Positions 1-5,736 of a stretch of DNA of 51,492 nucleotides are shown here, piece by piece (position 1 is the stretch's first letter; each line of letters starts with the position of its first letter). The stretch comes from an uncultured Bacilli bacterium (lineage in GTDB: Bacteria > Bacillota_I > Bacilli_A > RFN20 > CAG-288): positions 1 through 51,492 of the forward strand of contig CALVKB010000005.1 in the NCBI GenBank assembly GCA_944332485.1, read 5' to 3'. The notes beneath the pieces were generated by a model that saw nothing but the letters and a program-made list of their open reading frames with translations, searched no databases and was not told the origin of the DNA. A program made the translations under genes and the position numbers.

Positions 1-296
1 GAATTACTAAACTCTTCATTAAATGCACCAAAGATAGATACATTCGCTTTATAAATAGTTTGCCCAAACTTAGTTGTTGTTTTACTAAATGAAACTTCAC
101 AAGATGGTAGATCCATAATTGAACTTTCATCATAGTTATAAAGTGTCGGTATCAACCCATTAATCAATGGAGATACTTCAATAATTGGACAATGCCAATA
201 TTCATTATTAACAGTTTTAACAGTCTTAATAGATACAATTTCTTTGTCTTTTTTCTCAGTAATTTTAATTTCTTCTTTCATAACATTTGTTTCCAT
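1..296 (-). CDS. Hypothetical protein, C-terminus off the left edge
   Basis: The reading frame opens at an ATG (294-296, minus strand) preceded by a good ribosome site, AAGGAG, about nine bases upstream. It runs open for 98 codons to the window edge, so only the N-terminal part is seen. The first 20 residues are Lys/Glu rich (METNVMKEEIKITEKK). Next comes a mixed polar stretch with a WHCP motif near residue 36 and a beta-looking tail. There is no signal peptide or membrane segment. I do not recognise the family. It sits upstream of the integrase element with the 80-aa gene next to it on the same strand, so it probably belongs to the mobile island. Confidence 0.6.
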   Translation of the reverse strand, partial: METNVMKEEIKITEKKDKEIVSIKTVKTVNNEYWHCPIIEVSPLINGLIPTLYNYDESSIMDLPSCEVSFSKTTTKFGQTIYKANVSIFGAFNEEFSN

Positions 297-419
297 AATT
301 TAATACTCCTTAGTTTGTGTATAACGCCCACAATAGCGGTAAAATTAATTATTTAATGCAGTGTTTTTTAAAATAAGCTTGTTTTAAATCCGCAAAGATT
401 TTAAATAAATGAAGCAATA

Positions 420-662
420 CTACTTAATTTTCTTTTTATTAGTAACATGTACCACTGCCACAGGTTGATGTTTTTCATTCCAAAATTTACGAGCTGCAGA
501 AGCTTCATAACGAGCTGCGACATAGCCTTTTCGATAAGATTTCTCAGAATCAGTTAATGGGCCATATTGAGTATCGCGATAAAAACTAAGTTTATTCCCA
601 GCTTTAAGTTCTCTACAATACTTTGTAAATTTCTTACTTGGCGACAAACGTGACTTACTCAT
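420..662 (-). CDS. Small basic hypothetical protein of the mobile island
   Basis: This 80-aa protein starts at an ATG with a strong ribosome site (TAGGAGG, about five bases before the start). It is basic and begins and ends with Lys/Arg clusters (MSKSRLSPSKKF and NKKKIK). The middle part, GYVAARYEASAARKFWNEKH, looks like one amphipathic helix. There is no membrane segment or known motif. The charge and size would suit a nucleic-acid-binding accessory protein of a small phage or plasmid, but this is only inference. It is transcribed away from the repressor gene at 921, with the operator region between them, and lies 123 bases upstream of the partial gene at the left edge, in the same direction. 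Confidence 0.6.
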   Translation of the reverse strand: MSKSRLSPSKKFTKYCRELKAGNKLSFYRDTQYGPLTDSEKSYRKGYVAARYEASAARKFWNEKHQPVAVVHVTNKKKIK

Positions 663-742
663 TTTTTACCTCCTATAAAACAAATATTTCAAATTTTTGT
701 TGAAGATGAAGTTTGACAAACACCACTTGTTTAAATAAAAGA

Positions 743-772
743 GGCTAGGTGTCTCTACTCACTCACCTAGCC
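743..772. other. Perfect 9-bp hairpin
   Basis: GGCTAGGTG (743-751) pairs perfectly with CACCTAGCC (764-772) around a 12-base pyrimidine-rich loop. It is far more GC-rich than its surroundings. It lies between the 80-aa gene (leftward) and the operator/repressor region. It could end a leftward transcript (TCTTTTATTT follows on the minus strand), or be a single-strand replication or packaging hairpin of a small ssDNA-type element. Confidence 0.55.
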
Positions 773-822
773 CCAAAAAGAAATAATACATAGCTACAAA
801 AGTTTAATAGAGTAGAGAAAAA

Positions 823-901
823 TTACAGAAATTCTGTAATGCTTATCAATAGTTTACATAAATATTGTAATAAAGACAAGAAAAAATACAATATTTCTGT
901 A
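823..901. promoter_or_regulatory. Three phased operator dyads for the repressor
   Basis: Three 15-base dyads of form TACA-N7-TGTA occur at 824-838 (a perfect palindrome when extended to 823-839, TTACAGAAATTCTGTAA), 855-869 and 887-901. Their starts are 31 and 32 bases apart, i.e. three turns of the helix each. They lie in the divergent region between the leftward 80-aa gene and the rightward Xre-type gene. The third site overlaps where the -35 region of the repressor promoter would be. The layout resembles the triple operators of lambdoid phages. Binding by the 921-1199 product is inference. Confidence 0.75.
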
Positions 902-920
902 TTTTTGTAAAAATTTAATT

Positions 921-1199
921 ATGGAATACTATGAAAAACTTAGAAAAATTAGAGAAGAACAAAATAAATCAAGATTACAAGTAGAATTAAATACATCAAT
1001 AAAACAAAACAAACTATCAGAAATGGAACACGGAAGACAAAGATTATACTTTACTGATGTTATTGAATTGTGTAATTATTACAATATTAAAATAACAGAT
1101 ATTTTAGATGATGAACAAAATAAAGAAAAATTAACAGAAGAAGAAAAACAATCTATTAAAACAACAATTAAAATACTTAAAAACTTAATTAAAAATTAA
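921..1199 (+). CDS. Xre-family (Cro/CI-like) transcriptional regulator
   Basis: This 92-aa protein begins with a helix-turn-helix domain of Cro/CI type (about residues 5-62): KLRKIREEQNKSRLQVE, then a recognition-helix region QNKLSEMEHGRQ, then LCNYYNIKITDILD, which is typical for the fourth and fifth helices. The last 25 residues are a Lys/Glu-rich helix, perhaps for dimerisation. There is no Shine-Dalgarno. A weak extended -10 (TGT then AAAAAT) ends six bases before the ATG, so the message may be leaderless, as lambda cI is from PRM. Three operator-like dyads lie directly upstream, which suggests autoregulation and control of the leftward genes. It probably keeps the integrated element silent. 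Confidence 0.8.
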   Translation: MEYYEKLRKIREEQNKSRLQVELNTSIKQNKLSEMEHGRQRLYFTDVIELCNYYNIKITDILDDEQNKEKLTEEEKQSIKTTIKILKNLIKN

Positions 1200-1200
1200 A

Positions 1201-1219
1201 TTGATACAAATTTGATACA
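1201..1219. repeat. Direct repeat pair TTGATACA, left of core (candidate integrase arm sites)
   Basis: TTGATACA occurs at 1201-1208 and again at 1212-1219, an 11-base period, directly after the repressor stop codon. The same pair with the same period is found at 1387-1405 on the other side of the tRNA-like core. Paired direct repeats flanking a core are what arm-type binding sites of a tyrosine integrase look like. The binding itself is inference. Confidence 0.6.
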
Positions 1220-1225
1220 ACTTTT

Positions 1226-1257
1226 TTAATTTTTTGTTTTCGTAAACAAAAAATTAA
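1226..1257. terminator. Long AT-rich hairpin, probably bidirectional terminator
   Basis: A perfect 14-bp inverted repeat (1226-1239 with 1244-1257) surrounds the loop TCGT. The stem is mostly T on the left arm and A on the right, with TTTTTTG pairing with CAAAAAA. It follows the repressor gene and faces the integrase gene, so it can end transcripts from both sides. Confidence 0.6.
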
Positions 1258-1318
1258 ACTTAAAAACAATCATTTTCATATAAAAATATATAAAAAAAGG
1301 AATAAAAGGAATCTTTTT

Positions 1319-1339
1319 AATCCCTTTTGCTCCGCCATT
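1319..1339 (+). repeat. tRNA-Ser-like 3' end, attachment core 1
   Basis: The 21 bases read as the end of a T-loop (AAT), a T-stem 3' arm (CCCTT), an acceptor 3' arm (TTGCTCC), discriminator G and CCA. The G discriminator fits tRNA-Ser. No 5' part of a tRNA precedes it, so it is a fragment and not a gene. A close copy lies at 4889-4908, with one base less. It is flanked on both sides by paired TTGATACA repeats. This is the usual signature of an integrase core site in a tRNA 3' end. The intact tRNA must lie outside the window. Confidence 0.7.
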
Positions 1340-1340
1340 C

Positions 1341-1370
1341 TCGCATATTTTGAATATATGCGATTTTTTT
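1341..1370 (+). terminator. Intrinsic terminator after core 1
   Basis: TCGCATAT (1341-1348) pairs with ATATGCGA (1356-1363), followed by seven T. It stands two bases after the tRNA-like CCA, as an end signal for the reconstituted tRNA would. The native copy behind core 2 has a different hairpin in the same place. Confidence 0.8.
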
Positions 1371-1386
1371 ATACCCTTTTTCAGTT

Positions 1387-1405
1387 TTGATACAGATTTG
1401 ATACA
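1387..1405. repeat. Direct repeat pair TTGATACA, right of core
   Basis: TTGATACA at 1387-1394 and 1398-1405, again with 11-base period and in the same orientation as the pair at 1201-1219. It lies just beyond the integrase stop codon, about 50 bases from the core, suiting an arm-type integrase site. Confidence 0.6.
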
Positions 1406-1408
1406 GAT

Positions 1409-2509
1409 TTAAGATAATTTTTCATCAATTTTTGTAATCAAATTTTTAATAACTTCTTGTTGCTCTATCGGTAACGCTAAATAGTATTTATTTGTTGTAT
1501 TAATAGAATCATGACCAAGAATTTTAGCTACAATATTGTCATTTACATTATTAATAATCAAATTTGTAGCAAAAGACTTTCTAAGAGTATGAAATCGAAA
1601 CACTTCAATATGTGCTAAATCGCAATACTTCTTAATCTTGTTTTGAACTGTTGTCTTAATAATATGCTTTCTTCTATTCTTAGAAAAAAACAAATAATGA
1701 TTATTCTTAAGCTTATACTGTTTAATAAATAGTTCAATCTCTGATGCAAGCTCAGTACTTAAATAAACAATACGATTCGAGTTAATTGTCTTTGGTGAAC
1801 TATTAACAAATGAATGTTTAATTGTAATATATTGCGACTGATGATCTATTGTAAGAGTTTTAGATACATTATTGTAATTACAAACCTTCAATGAAACAAT
1901 CTCAGAAAAACGCAAACCAGTTAAATAAGCTGTTTTAAACATTAAGCCATAAATATAATCAGAAGATGGAATCACCACTAAAAACTTCTTAAAATCCTCA
2001 GTTGATATATAAGCAACATTTCTTTTAACCGAATGATCTTTCAACATATCGAACTTAATATAAATATCATTAGATGAAGACAAATAATCTTTCGCATATA
2101 TAAATATTTGTTTTAAATCACTGATAAGTTTATTAATATAATGAACATTCAAATCTTCCTTCAAGTTCAATTCGAAAAAACTTTGAAAATCATTCAATGT
2201 AATTTCATTCACTCTCTTTAATCCAAAATAACTAATCAAATGAAAATGTATTCGCCTATACTTAACATCAAAAGAAGATAATTTACAACGTGTTTTGTAC
2301 TTTTTCAAAAATTGTTCTGATGCAAACTTAAAGGTAACGTTTCTTTTTACAAACTTATTGTTCTGATAATTGTCTATAAAATTAAGCTCATATTCTCTGG
2401 CATCTTTCTTTGAAGCAAAACCACGCTTCATATACTGTTTTCCTTTATATGAAACTTTCAGATAATACATAACTTGACCTTTAGAATTTTTGTACTTATA
2501 TATTGGCAT
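1409..2509 (-). CDS. int: Tyrosine recombinase / phage-type integrase
   Basis: The 366-aa protein has the three-part layout of phage integrases. The N-terminal arm-DNA-binding domain comes first (about residues 1-50: PIYKYKNSKGQVMYYLKV, then KGKQYMKRGFASKKDA). A core-binding SAM-like domain follows (about 60-165), then the catalytic domain (about 170-360). The catalytic residues are visible: Arg in TGLRFSEI (about 200), HTLRKSF (His-x-x-Arg, about 306), LGHDS (about 332) and the nucleophile Tyr in NKYYLAL (about 341). Length is normal for the family. It reads toward the tRNA-like core at 1319-1339, as is common for integrases beside their att site. The start has only a weak ribosome site and lies 13 bases after the stop of the truncated ATPase gene, with which it may be cotranscribed. 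Confidence 0.95.
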   Translation of the reverse strand: MPIYKYKNSKGQVMYYLKVSYKGKQYMKRGFASKKDAREYELNFIDNYQNNKFVKRNVTFKFASEQFLKKYKTRCKLSSFDVKYRRIHFHLISYFGLKRVNEITLNDFQSFFELNLKEDLNVHYINKLISDLKQIFIYAKDYLSSSNDIYIKFDMLKDHSVKRNVAYISTEDFKKFLVVIPSSDYIYGLMFKTAYLTGLRFSEIVSLKVCNYNNVSKTLTIDHQSQYITIKHSFVNSSPKTINSNRIVYLSTELASEIELFIKQYKLKNNHYLFFSKNRRKHIIKTTVQNKIKKYCDLAHIEVFRFHTLRKSFATNLIINNVNDNIVAKILGHDSINTTNKYYLALPIEQQEVIKNLITKIDEKLS

Positions 2510-2522
2510 ATCAAAAACTCAA

Positions 2523-2669
2523 TTAAAAATTATATTCATAGGATTTTTCACACTCCTTTTTAAAATAACCTTTCTTAATTTCATCAAAAACAATTAGTAC
2601 AAGAGCATAAATAAGAATAACACCTATTAAACTTGCGATAACTATTAAAGTAATGTAAATCCAATTCAT
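2523..2669 (-). pseudogene. Truncated N-terminus of the membrane P-loop ATPase (copy A)
   Basis: A 48-codon frame encodes one N-terminal membrane helix (WIYITLIVIASLIGVILIYA) followed by FDEIKKGYFKKECEKSYEYNF. The last part clearly matches residues 28-47 of the ATPase encoded at 3345-4153 (FDEIKKHYFQTKCEQSYAF). The similarity stops just before the P-loop region, and the integrase gene begins 13 bases on. So this is the 5' stub of a second ATPase gene interrupted by the integrase-att module. It keeps a start codon with a ribosome site (AGGAGAG upstream) and could still be translated. Confidence 0.75.
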
Positions 2670-2679
2670 AAACTCTCCT

Positions 2680-2874
2680 TTAGTGTCTATCTCTACGATA
2701 TTCAGCTTCTAAAGTGATGATTGATTTATGTTTTCTTTTTGCAGGACAACATAACCAAACTAGGACATAAATAGGTGTGTAAACTATGTAAAACAAGATA
2801 ATTAATATCCACCTGAAAGGAAGTAAGATTCGTGGACAAAACAAAGGTTTAAAAGACAATTTCTTAAATTCCAT
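2680..2874 (-). CDS. 64-aa membrane protein, module copy A
   Basis: A short cytoplasmic N-terminus (MEFKKLSF) is followed by one or two hydrophobic segments (about residues 18-43, rich in Ile/Leu/Val/Tyr/Trp) and a basic tail ending in AEYRRDRH. It starts behind a good ribosome site (GAAAGGAG). It is 42 of 64 residues identical to the product of 4167-4361, and the upstream leader is conserved too. The preserved ends (MEFKK and EYRRDRH) show purifying selection. Size and topology would suit a minor coat or assembly protein of a filamentous phage. No family is recognised with certainty. Confidence 0.7.
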   Translation of the reverse strand: MEFKKLSFKPLFCPRILLPFRWILIILFYIVYTPIYVLVWLCCPAKRKHKSIITLEAEYRRDRH

Positions 2875-2922
2875 AATTTTTTACTCCTTTCTACTTGACA
2901 ATAAACTAAAAACATATAATAA

Positions 2923-3000
2923 TCTTAGTAAGAGTTAGGACGACTAAGAGTAATGGACAATAACGATCCTGGATTTCGTAGGTTAGCTAGCTCTCTTTTT
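2923..3000. other. Structured intergenic element, module copy A
   Basis: TCTTAGT (2923-2929) can pair with ACTAAGA (2943-2949), and CCT...AGG and a GCTAGC palindrome follow before a six-T run. It sits between the PemK-like gene and the 64-aa gene, the same position as the branched structure at 4418-4485. Both end in six T on the plus strand while the genes run on the minus strand. It may be a replication or packaging signal, or a processing site. Confidence 0.4.
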
Positions 3001-3329
3001 TATTTAATTTTTCTTAAATAAACATTAGAAACAGATCTAATACGATTTTGATCAATTAGATGAAAAACATTAGATTTTTCATAATCAGAAAAAATTTGAT
3101 TATCATAAACTTCTCTAATTTTATTTTCTGATACATAATCGATTCTAGGTAAAACATACATATTTTCAGTAATTTTAAAATTATCTCTACCAAAAGTCTT
3201 ATTTGAATGAGTAATACCTACAATAGGATATACACTAATTTTATCTCCAACTACAAGAGCAGGATGTCTGCTAAATCTATTGAATCGAATATCGCCAGTT
3301 TTTATATTAGTGTCAAAATGTTTTCTCAT
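3000..3329 (-). CDS. PemK/MazF-like protein, module copy A
   Basis: The 109-aa protein has a region reminiscent of PemK/MazF-type folds: KTGDIRF, then RHPALVVGDK, then ITHSNKTFGRDNF (about residues 11-60). MazF-like toxins are mRNA interferases, but small phage and satellite elements also carry such proteins for other uses, and no antitoxin gene is visible. The start is preceded by AAAGGAGGTGAT, a full-strength Shine-Dalgarno, placed right after the stop of the extended ATPase frame. A diverged copy lies at 4581-4829. Function is a guess from the motif pattern. Confidence 0.5.
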   Translation of the reverse strand: MRKHFDTNIKTGDIRFNRFSRHPALVVGDKISVYPIVGITHSNKTFGRDNFKITENMYVLPRIDYVSENKIREVYDNQIFSDYEKSNVFHLIDQNRIRSVSNVYLRKIK

Positions 3330-3344
3330 AATATCACCTCCTTT

Positions 3345-4153
3345 CTATAATTTAAATGGATTCCATACTTTCAATTTAGTATTAGTTCTTTTTGCATGAA
3401 TAGCCTGGAAAGGCAATACTAAAATCAAATAAGGAATAAAAACAATTAATTTCAATACTATCAATGCAATTTTTAATCCGTACTTTAAAATCGTCAATAA
3501 AATAGGCAAAAAGCCTGGAATAAAAATTAAACATAAAACAATAGTTAAAATTACTAAACCAATAACAATAATTGATATTATTAACGATATTTTTGAATCA
3601 TCTGTTTCCTTATTTAAAAAGTCAATATAACCCTGAGAATCAATTAAAACATCAACCGTAATAAATCACGAACAACAGAACCAGCATATTTAAACTTTAA
3701 AGGACCACCAAAAACATCCTCGTAAGTTCGTTTATCTTTATCAGATATTGCTTGACTTAATATATAAGATGAAATGTAAGCTGAATTAGTTATATGTTTA
3801 ATTTCACCATCACCATATTTATACAAATATTCAATCGTTTCATTAATTCTATTAAAATCAACATCTGGATATTTAATTTTAATTTCTTCAATCTTATCTG
3901 ATGCCTGCTGCATTTTGAAGATTGTAAAATAATTAGTAATTCCAGATGCCATTGTAGTCTTACCAGTTCCTATTTCACCAGCAATACAAGTATAAAGACC
4001 TGGATATTTAACTATAAAGGCATAAGATTGTTCACACTTAGTTTGAAAATAATGTTTCTTTATTTCATCAAATACTAAGCGAAAAATACAATAAATAATA
4101 AAAGCCATAATATAAACGCCTAATATAATTAAAGGAATCCATCGATAATCCAT
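3345..4153 (-). pseudogene. Membrane P-loop ATPase, broken by a -1 frame change (copy B)
   Basis: The first frame (4153 down to 3644) gives 169 aa: an N-terminal membrane helix (about 5-27), then a Walker A loop AGEIGTGKTT (about 59-68) and a soluble helical part. It ends ...LLRLMF then TAA. In the -1 frame the protein would go on for about 100 codons to TAG at 3345-3347 with LIDSQGYIDF, a long double membrane segment and a Lys-rich tail ending KVWNPFKL. That second part has no start codon of its own. The change happens at TTTTAA. The whole is similar in plan to the assembly ATPases (Zot/gpI-like, or plectrovirus P-loop proteins) of filamentous phages. It may be a mutation or a programmed -1 shift. 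Confidence 0.6.
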
Positions 4154-4166
4154 AAACCTCTCCTTT

Positions 4167-4361
4167 CTAATGTCGATCTCTTCGATATTCAGCTTGTAAT
4201 GTAATCATTGACTTTTTCTTTCTATTTGAAGGTAACAATAACCAAATGAAAACAAACAAAGGAATATAAAAAATATAAAAAATAATCACTAAAACCCACC
4301 AAAACGGAAGAAAAATTTTAGGACAAAAAATCGGTAAAAAAGATATTTTTTTAAATTCCAT
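4167..4361 (-). CDS. 64-aa membrane protein, module copy B
   Basis: This is a homologue of the product of 2680-2874 (42 of 64 residues identical) with the same ends (MEFKK and AEYRRDRH). The hydrophobic centre (about residues 18-43, FWWVLVIIFYIFYIPLF) spans the membrane once or twice. The leader (GTAGAAAGGAGTAAAAAAAT) is nearly the same as in copy A. It is followed after 13 bases by the membrane ATPase gene, so the two are likely translated from one message. A phage assembly or coat role is inferred only from size, topology and context. Confidence 0.7.
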   Translation of the reverse strand: MEFKKISFLPIFCPKIFLPFWWVLVIIFYIFYIPLFVFIWLLLPSNRKKKSMITLQAEYRRDRH

Positions 4362-4417
4362 AATTTTTTTACTCCTTTCTACTTGACAGCAAATAAATAA
4401 TTATATTTAATAAATCT

Positions 4418-4485
4418 AGATGGTATGCGTATGTACCAGCATGAACTGGGAGTAGCTCGTAAAGCTTGCGATACCATCTTTTTTA
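4418..4485. other. Branched (three-stem) structured element, module copy B
   Basis: An outer 9-bp stem (AGATGGTAT at 4418-4426 with ATACCATCT at 4471-4479) closes over two inner hairpins: CCAG/CTGG (4436-4439 with 4446-4449) and AGCT/AGCT (4454-4457 with 4463-4466). Six T follow on the plus strand. It is placed as in copy A, between the PemK-like and the 64-aa genes. A small three-way junction is possible for an RNA or for single-stranded DNA. A simple rightward terminator would be pointless here, because no rightward gene precedes it. Confidence 0.45.
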
Positions 4486-4829
4486 TTTAATTAAATTTCT
4501 CAAAGCTTTATATTTAATTTCAATATCATGAATTCTATCGTTAATTCTAATTAAATTTTTAATTAAAATTTTATCTTTCTTTAAAAACGATAACTAACAT
4601 AATTACTATTAAGTTTAAGATTATTTAAAGATCTATTAATTTTTTTAGTACTAATAAATGAAGGAGATTCATCTAAACTATTTATATTCGCTTTTAATTT
4701 TATAAATGTTGGAATATGCGTTAACAAAAAACCACTATATGTTTTATTCTTATTATCTATTTGATAAACATAAACTGGATGTCTTGACGATGAAGATTTA
4801 TAAAATTTATTTTCTTTAAAACGATACAT
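4483..4829 (-). pseudogene. PemK/MazF-like protein, module copy B, -1 frame change near the 3' end
   Basis: The first frame (4829 to 4581) gives 82 aa with SSRHPVYVYQIDNK and a LLTHIP segment, matching the RHPALVV and ITHS parts of copy A. It ends ...YVSYRF then TAA at a run of five T. In the -1 frame it would continue about 33 codons (FLKKDKILIKNLIRINDRIH...) to TAA at 4483-4485. This restores a length like that of copy A and a similar C-terminal pattern. That part has no start codon of its own. The ribosome site is poor (AAAGG upstream). Decay or programmed frameshifting are both possible. Confidence 0.5.
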
Positions 4830-4859
4830 AATAAACCTTTTTAAATTAAGCTAATTTTT

Positions 4860-4889
4860 TTAAAACGGATTCCAAATTTTCGATTTATA
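4860..4889 (-). pseudogene. C-terminal scrap of a third ATPase copy
   Basis: On the minus strand these bases read YKSKIWNPF and a stop, matching the C-terminus KLKVWNPFKL of the membrane ATPase encoded at 3345-4153. As in copy A, the PemK-like gene follows directly. The match runs into core 2, so the rest of the gene was lost or lies at another junction. Confidence 0.55.
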
Positions 4890-4908
4890 ATCCTTTTTCT
4901 CCGCCATT
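4889..4908 (+). repeat. tRNA-Ser-like 3' end, attachment core 2 (island boundary)
   Basis: This repeats core 1 (1319-1339) with one base missing in the T-stem/acceptor part: AATCC, a T run, then CTCCGCCATT. Its own terminator follows at 4921-4947 and ordinary chromosomal genes begin at 5023, so it marks the right boundary of the island. No TTGATACA arm repeats are near it. Confidence 0.65.
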
Positions 4909-4920
4909 TACGGAATATCA

Positions 4921-4947
4921 AAATACGTTGACAACAACGTATTTTTT
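4921..4947 (+). terminator. Intrinsic terminator behind core 2
   Basis: AAATACGTTG (4921-4930) pairs perfectly with CAACGTATTT (4935-4944) around ACAA, with the T run to 4947. It is probably the native terminator of the tRNA that served as integration target. Confidence 0.85.
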
Positions 4948-5006
4948 AGTTTAGATTTTCATAGAATATTTAATTTTGAGTACAAATAATAATGAACGTT
5001 ACTCTT

Positions 5007-5015
5007 TGTTATAAT
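5007..5015 (+). promoter_or_regulatory. Extended -10 promoter, leaderless start of the metalloprotease gene
   Basis: TG-T-TATAAT ends at 5015, seven bases before the ATG at 5023, with no Shine-Dalgarno in between. Transcription should begin at or next to the start codon. There is no clear -35 box at the right distance. Confidence 0.65.
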
Positions 5016-5022
5016 AATTTAC

Positions 5023-5736
5023 ATGTTTTTAAAAGAAAATAGAGTTTACTTTGAAGATATCATCAAAGATGAAAAATTCATAATCGAGAATAGCAATATT
5101 GAAGTTAATATTGAATATTCAAATAGAAGAAGTTTTGGAATGATGTGTTTGTATGGAAAATTACTGATAACTATTCCATTATCTGTTTTAAAAATAGGTT
5201 ATATAGGTAGAAGCTTTTATTTGCAACTTTGTAATTCTTTAGAAAAGATTTATATGAAAATTCAACCATTGAATATTGAACCAATAACTTTGAATTATGT
5301 TTATTTGTTCGGTGAGAAATTACAAGTTACAAATTTCAAAGGATATATTAATGAGCCGAAGTATTTTTATGTTAAAAGAATATCACTTACAAGCATTTTA
5401 AAACAATATGACAAAGTTGTTAAAGACAAATTACAGTCTATAATGAATGAAAATTGCAACTTATTAAAGTTAGCAAATGATTTTAAATTAACTATATCTT
5501 TCTATAAAACTCGTTATGGTTCAATCAATACAAAGGAAAGAAGAATCCATCTTGATAGACGTATCTTCGCTTTTAATTATGATGTATTTAATTCTGTCAT
5601 ACTTCATGAATTGTGTCACTGTTATTATCAAAATCACAGTAGGCAGTTTCATAATTTGTTAAATAGCGTATCTAGTAAAAATAAGTTTTATACTTATATT
5701 ATGGCGAAAGGTGATTTTCAGTTTTATGACAAATGA
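5023..5736 (+). CDS. YgjP/M48-type zinc metallopeptidase (DUF45)
   Basis: The 237-aa protein belongs by pattern to the YgjP-like (SprT-type) metallopeptidase group. The zinc motif HELCH (about residues 195-199) and NHSRQFH 10 residues later are the family hallmarks, preceded by the usual RYGSIN...IHLDRRIF. The N-terminal half holds the beta-rich DUF45 part (IEVNIEYSNRRSFG...GKLLITIP). There is no signal peptide or membrane helix, so it is cytoplasmic. Physiological substrates of this family are not known to me. It starts without a ribosome site and is probably read from a leaderless message. Its 3' end overlaps the next gene by about 11-26 bases, so the two are coupled. Confidence 0.85.
   Translation: MFLKENRVYFEDIIKDEKFIIENSNIEVNIEYSNRRSFGMMCLYGKLLITIPLSVLKIGYIGRSFYLQLCNSLEKIYMKIQPLNIEPITLNYVYLFGEKLQVTNFKGYINEPKYFYVKRISLTSILKQYDKVVKDKLQSIMNENCNLLKLANDFKLTISFYKTRYGSINTKERRIHLDRRIFAFNYDVFNSVILHELCHCYYQNHSRQFHNLLNSVSSKNKFYTYIMAKGDFQFYDK

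Noticed and set aside
1319-1339. tmRNA 3' end as integration target
   Set aside because: The discriminator is G and the T-stem/acceptor spacing is that of an ordinary tRNA, fitting tRNA-Ser better; tmRNA normally has A. The true gene lies outside the window, so tmRNA is not fully excluded.
1201-1405. CRISPR-like short repeats
   Set aside because: Only four 8-base TTGATACA copies in two pairs, with no spacer array and no cas genes.
3000-3329. A toxin-antitoxin pair
   Set aside because: The MazF-like pattern is weak and no antitoxin-like gene is adjacent; the neighbour is a membrane protein.
3645-4153. Calling the P-loop protein a Zot toxin
   Set aside because: Only the Walker A motif and membrane helices support it; the Zot family is a possible relation, and no toxin activity can be deduced.
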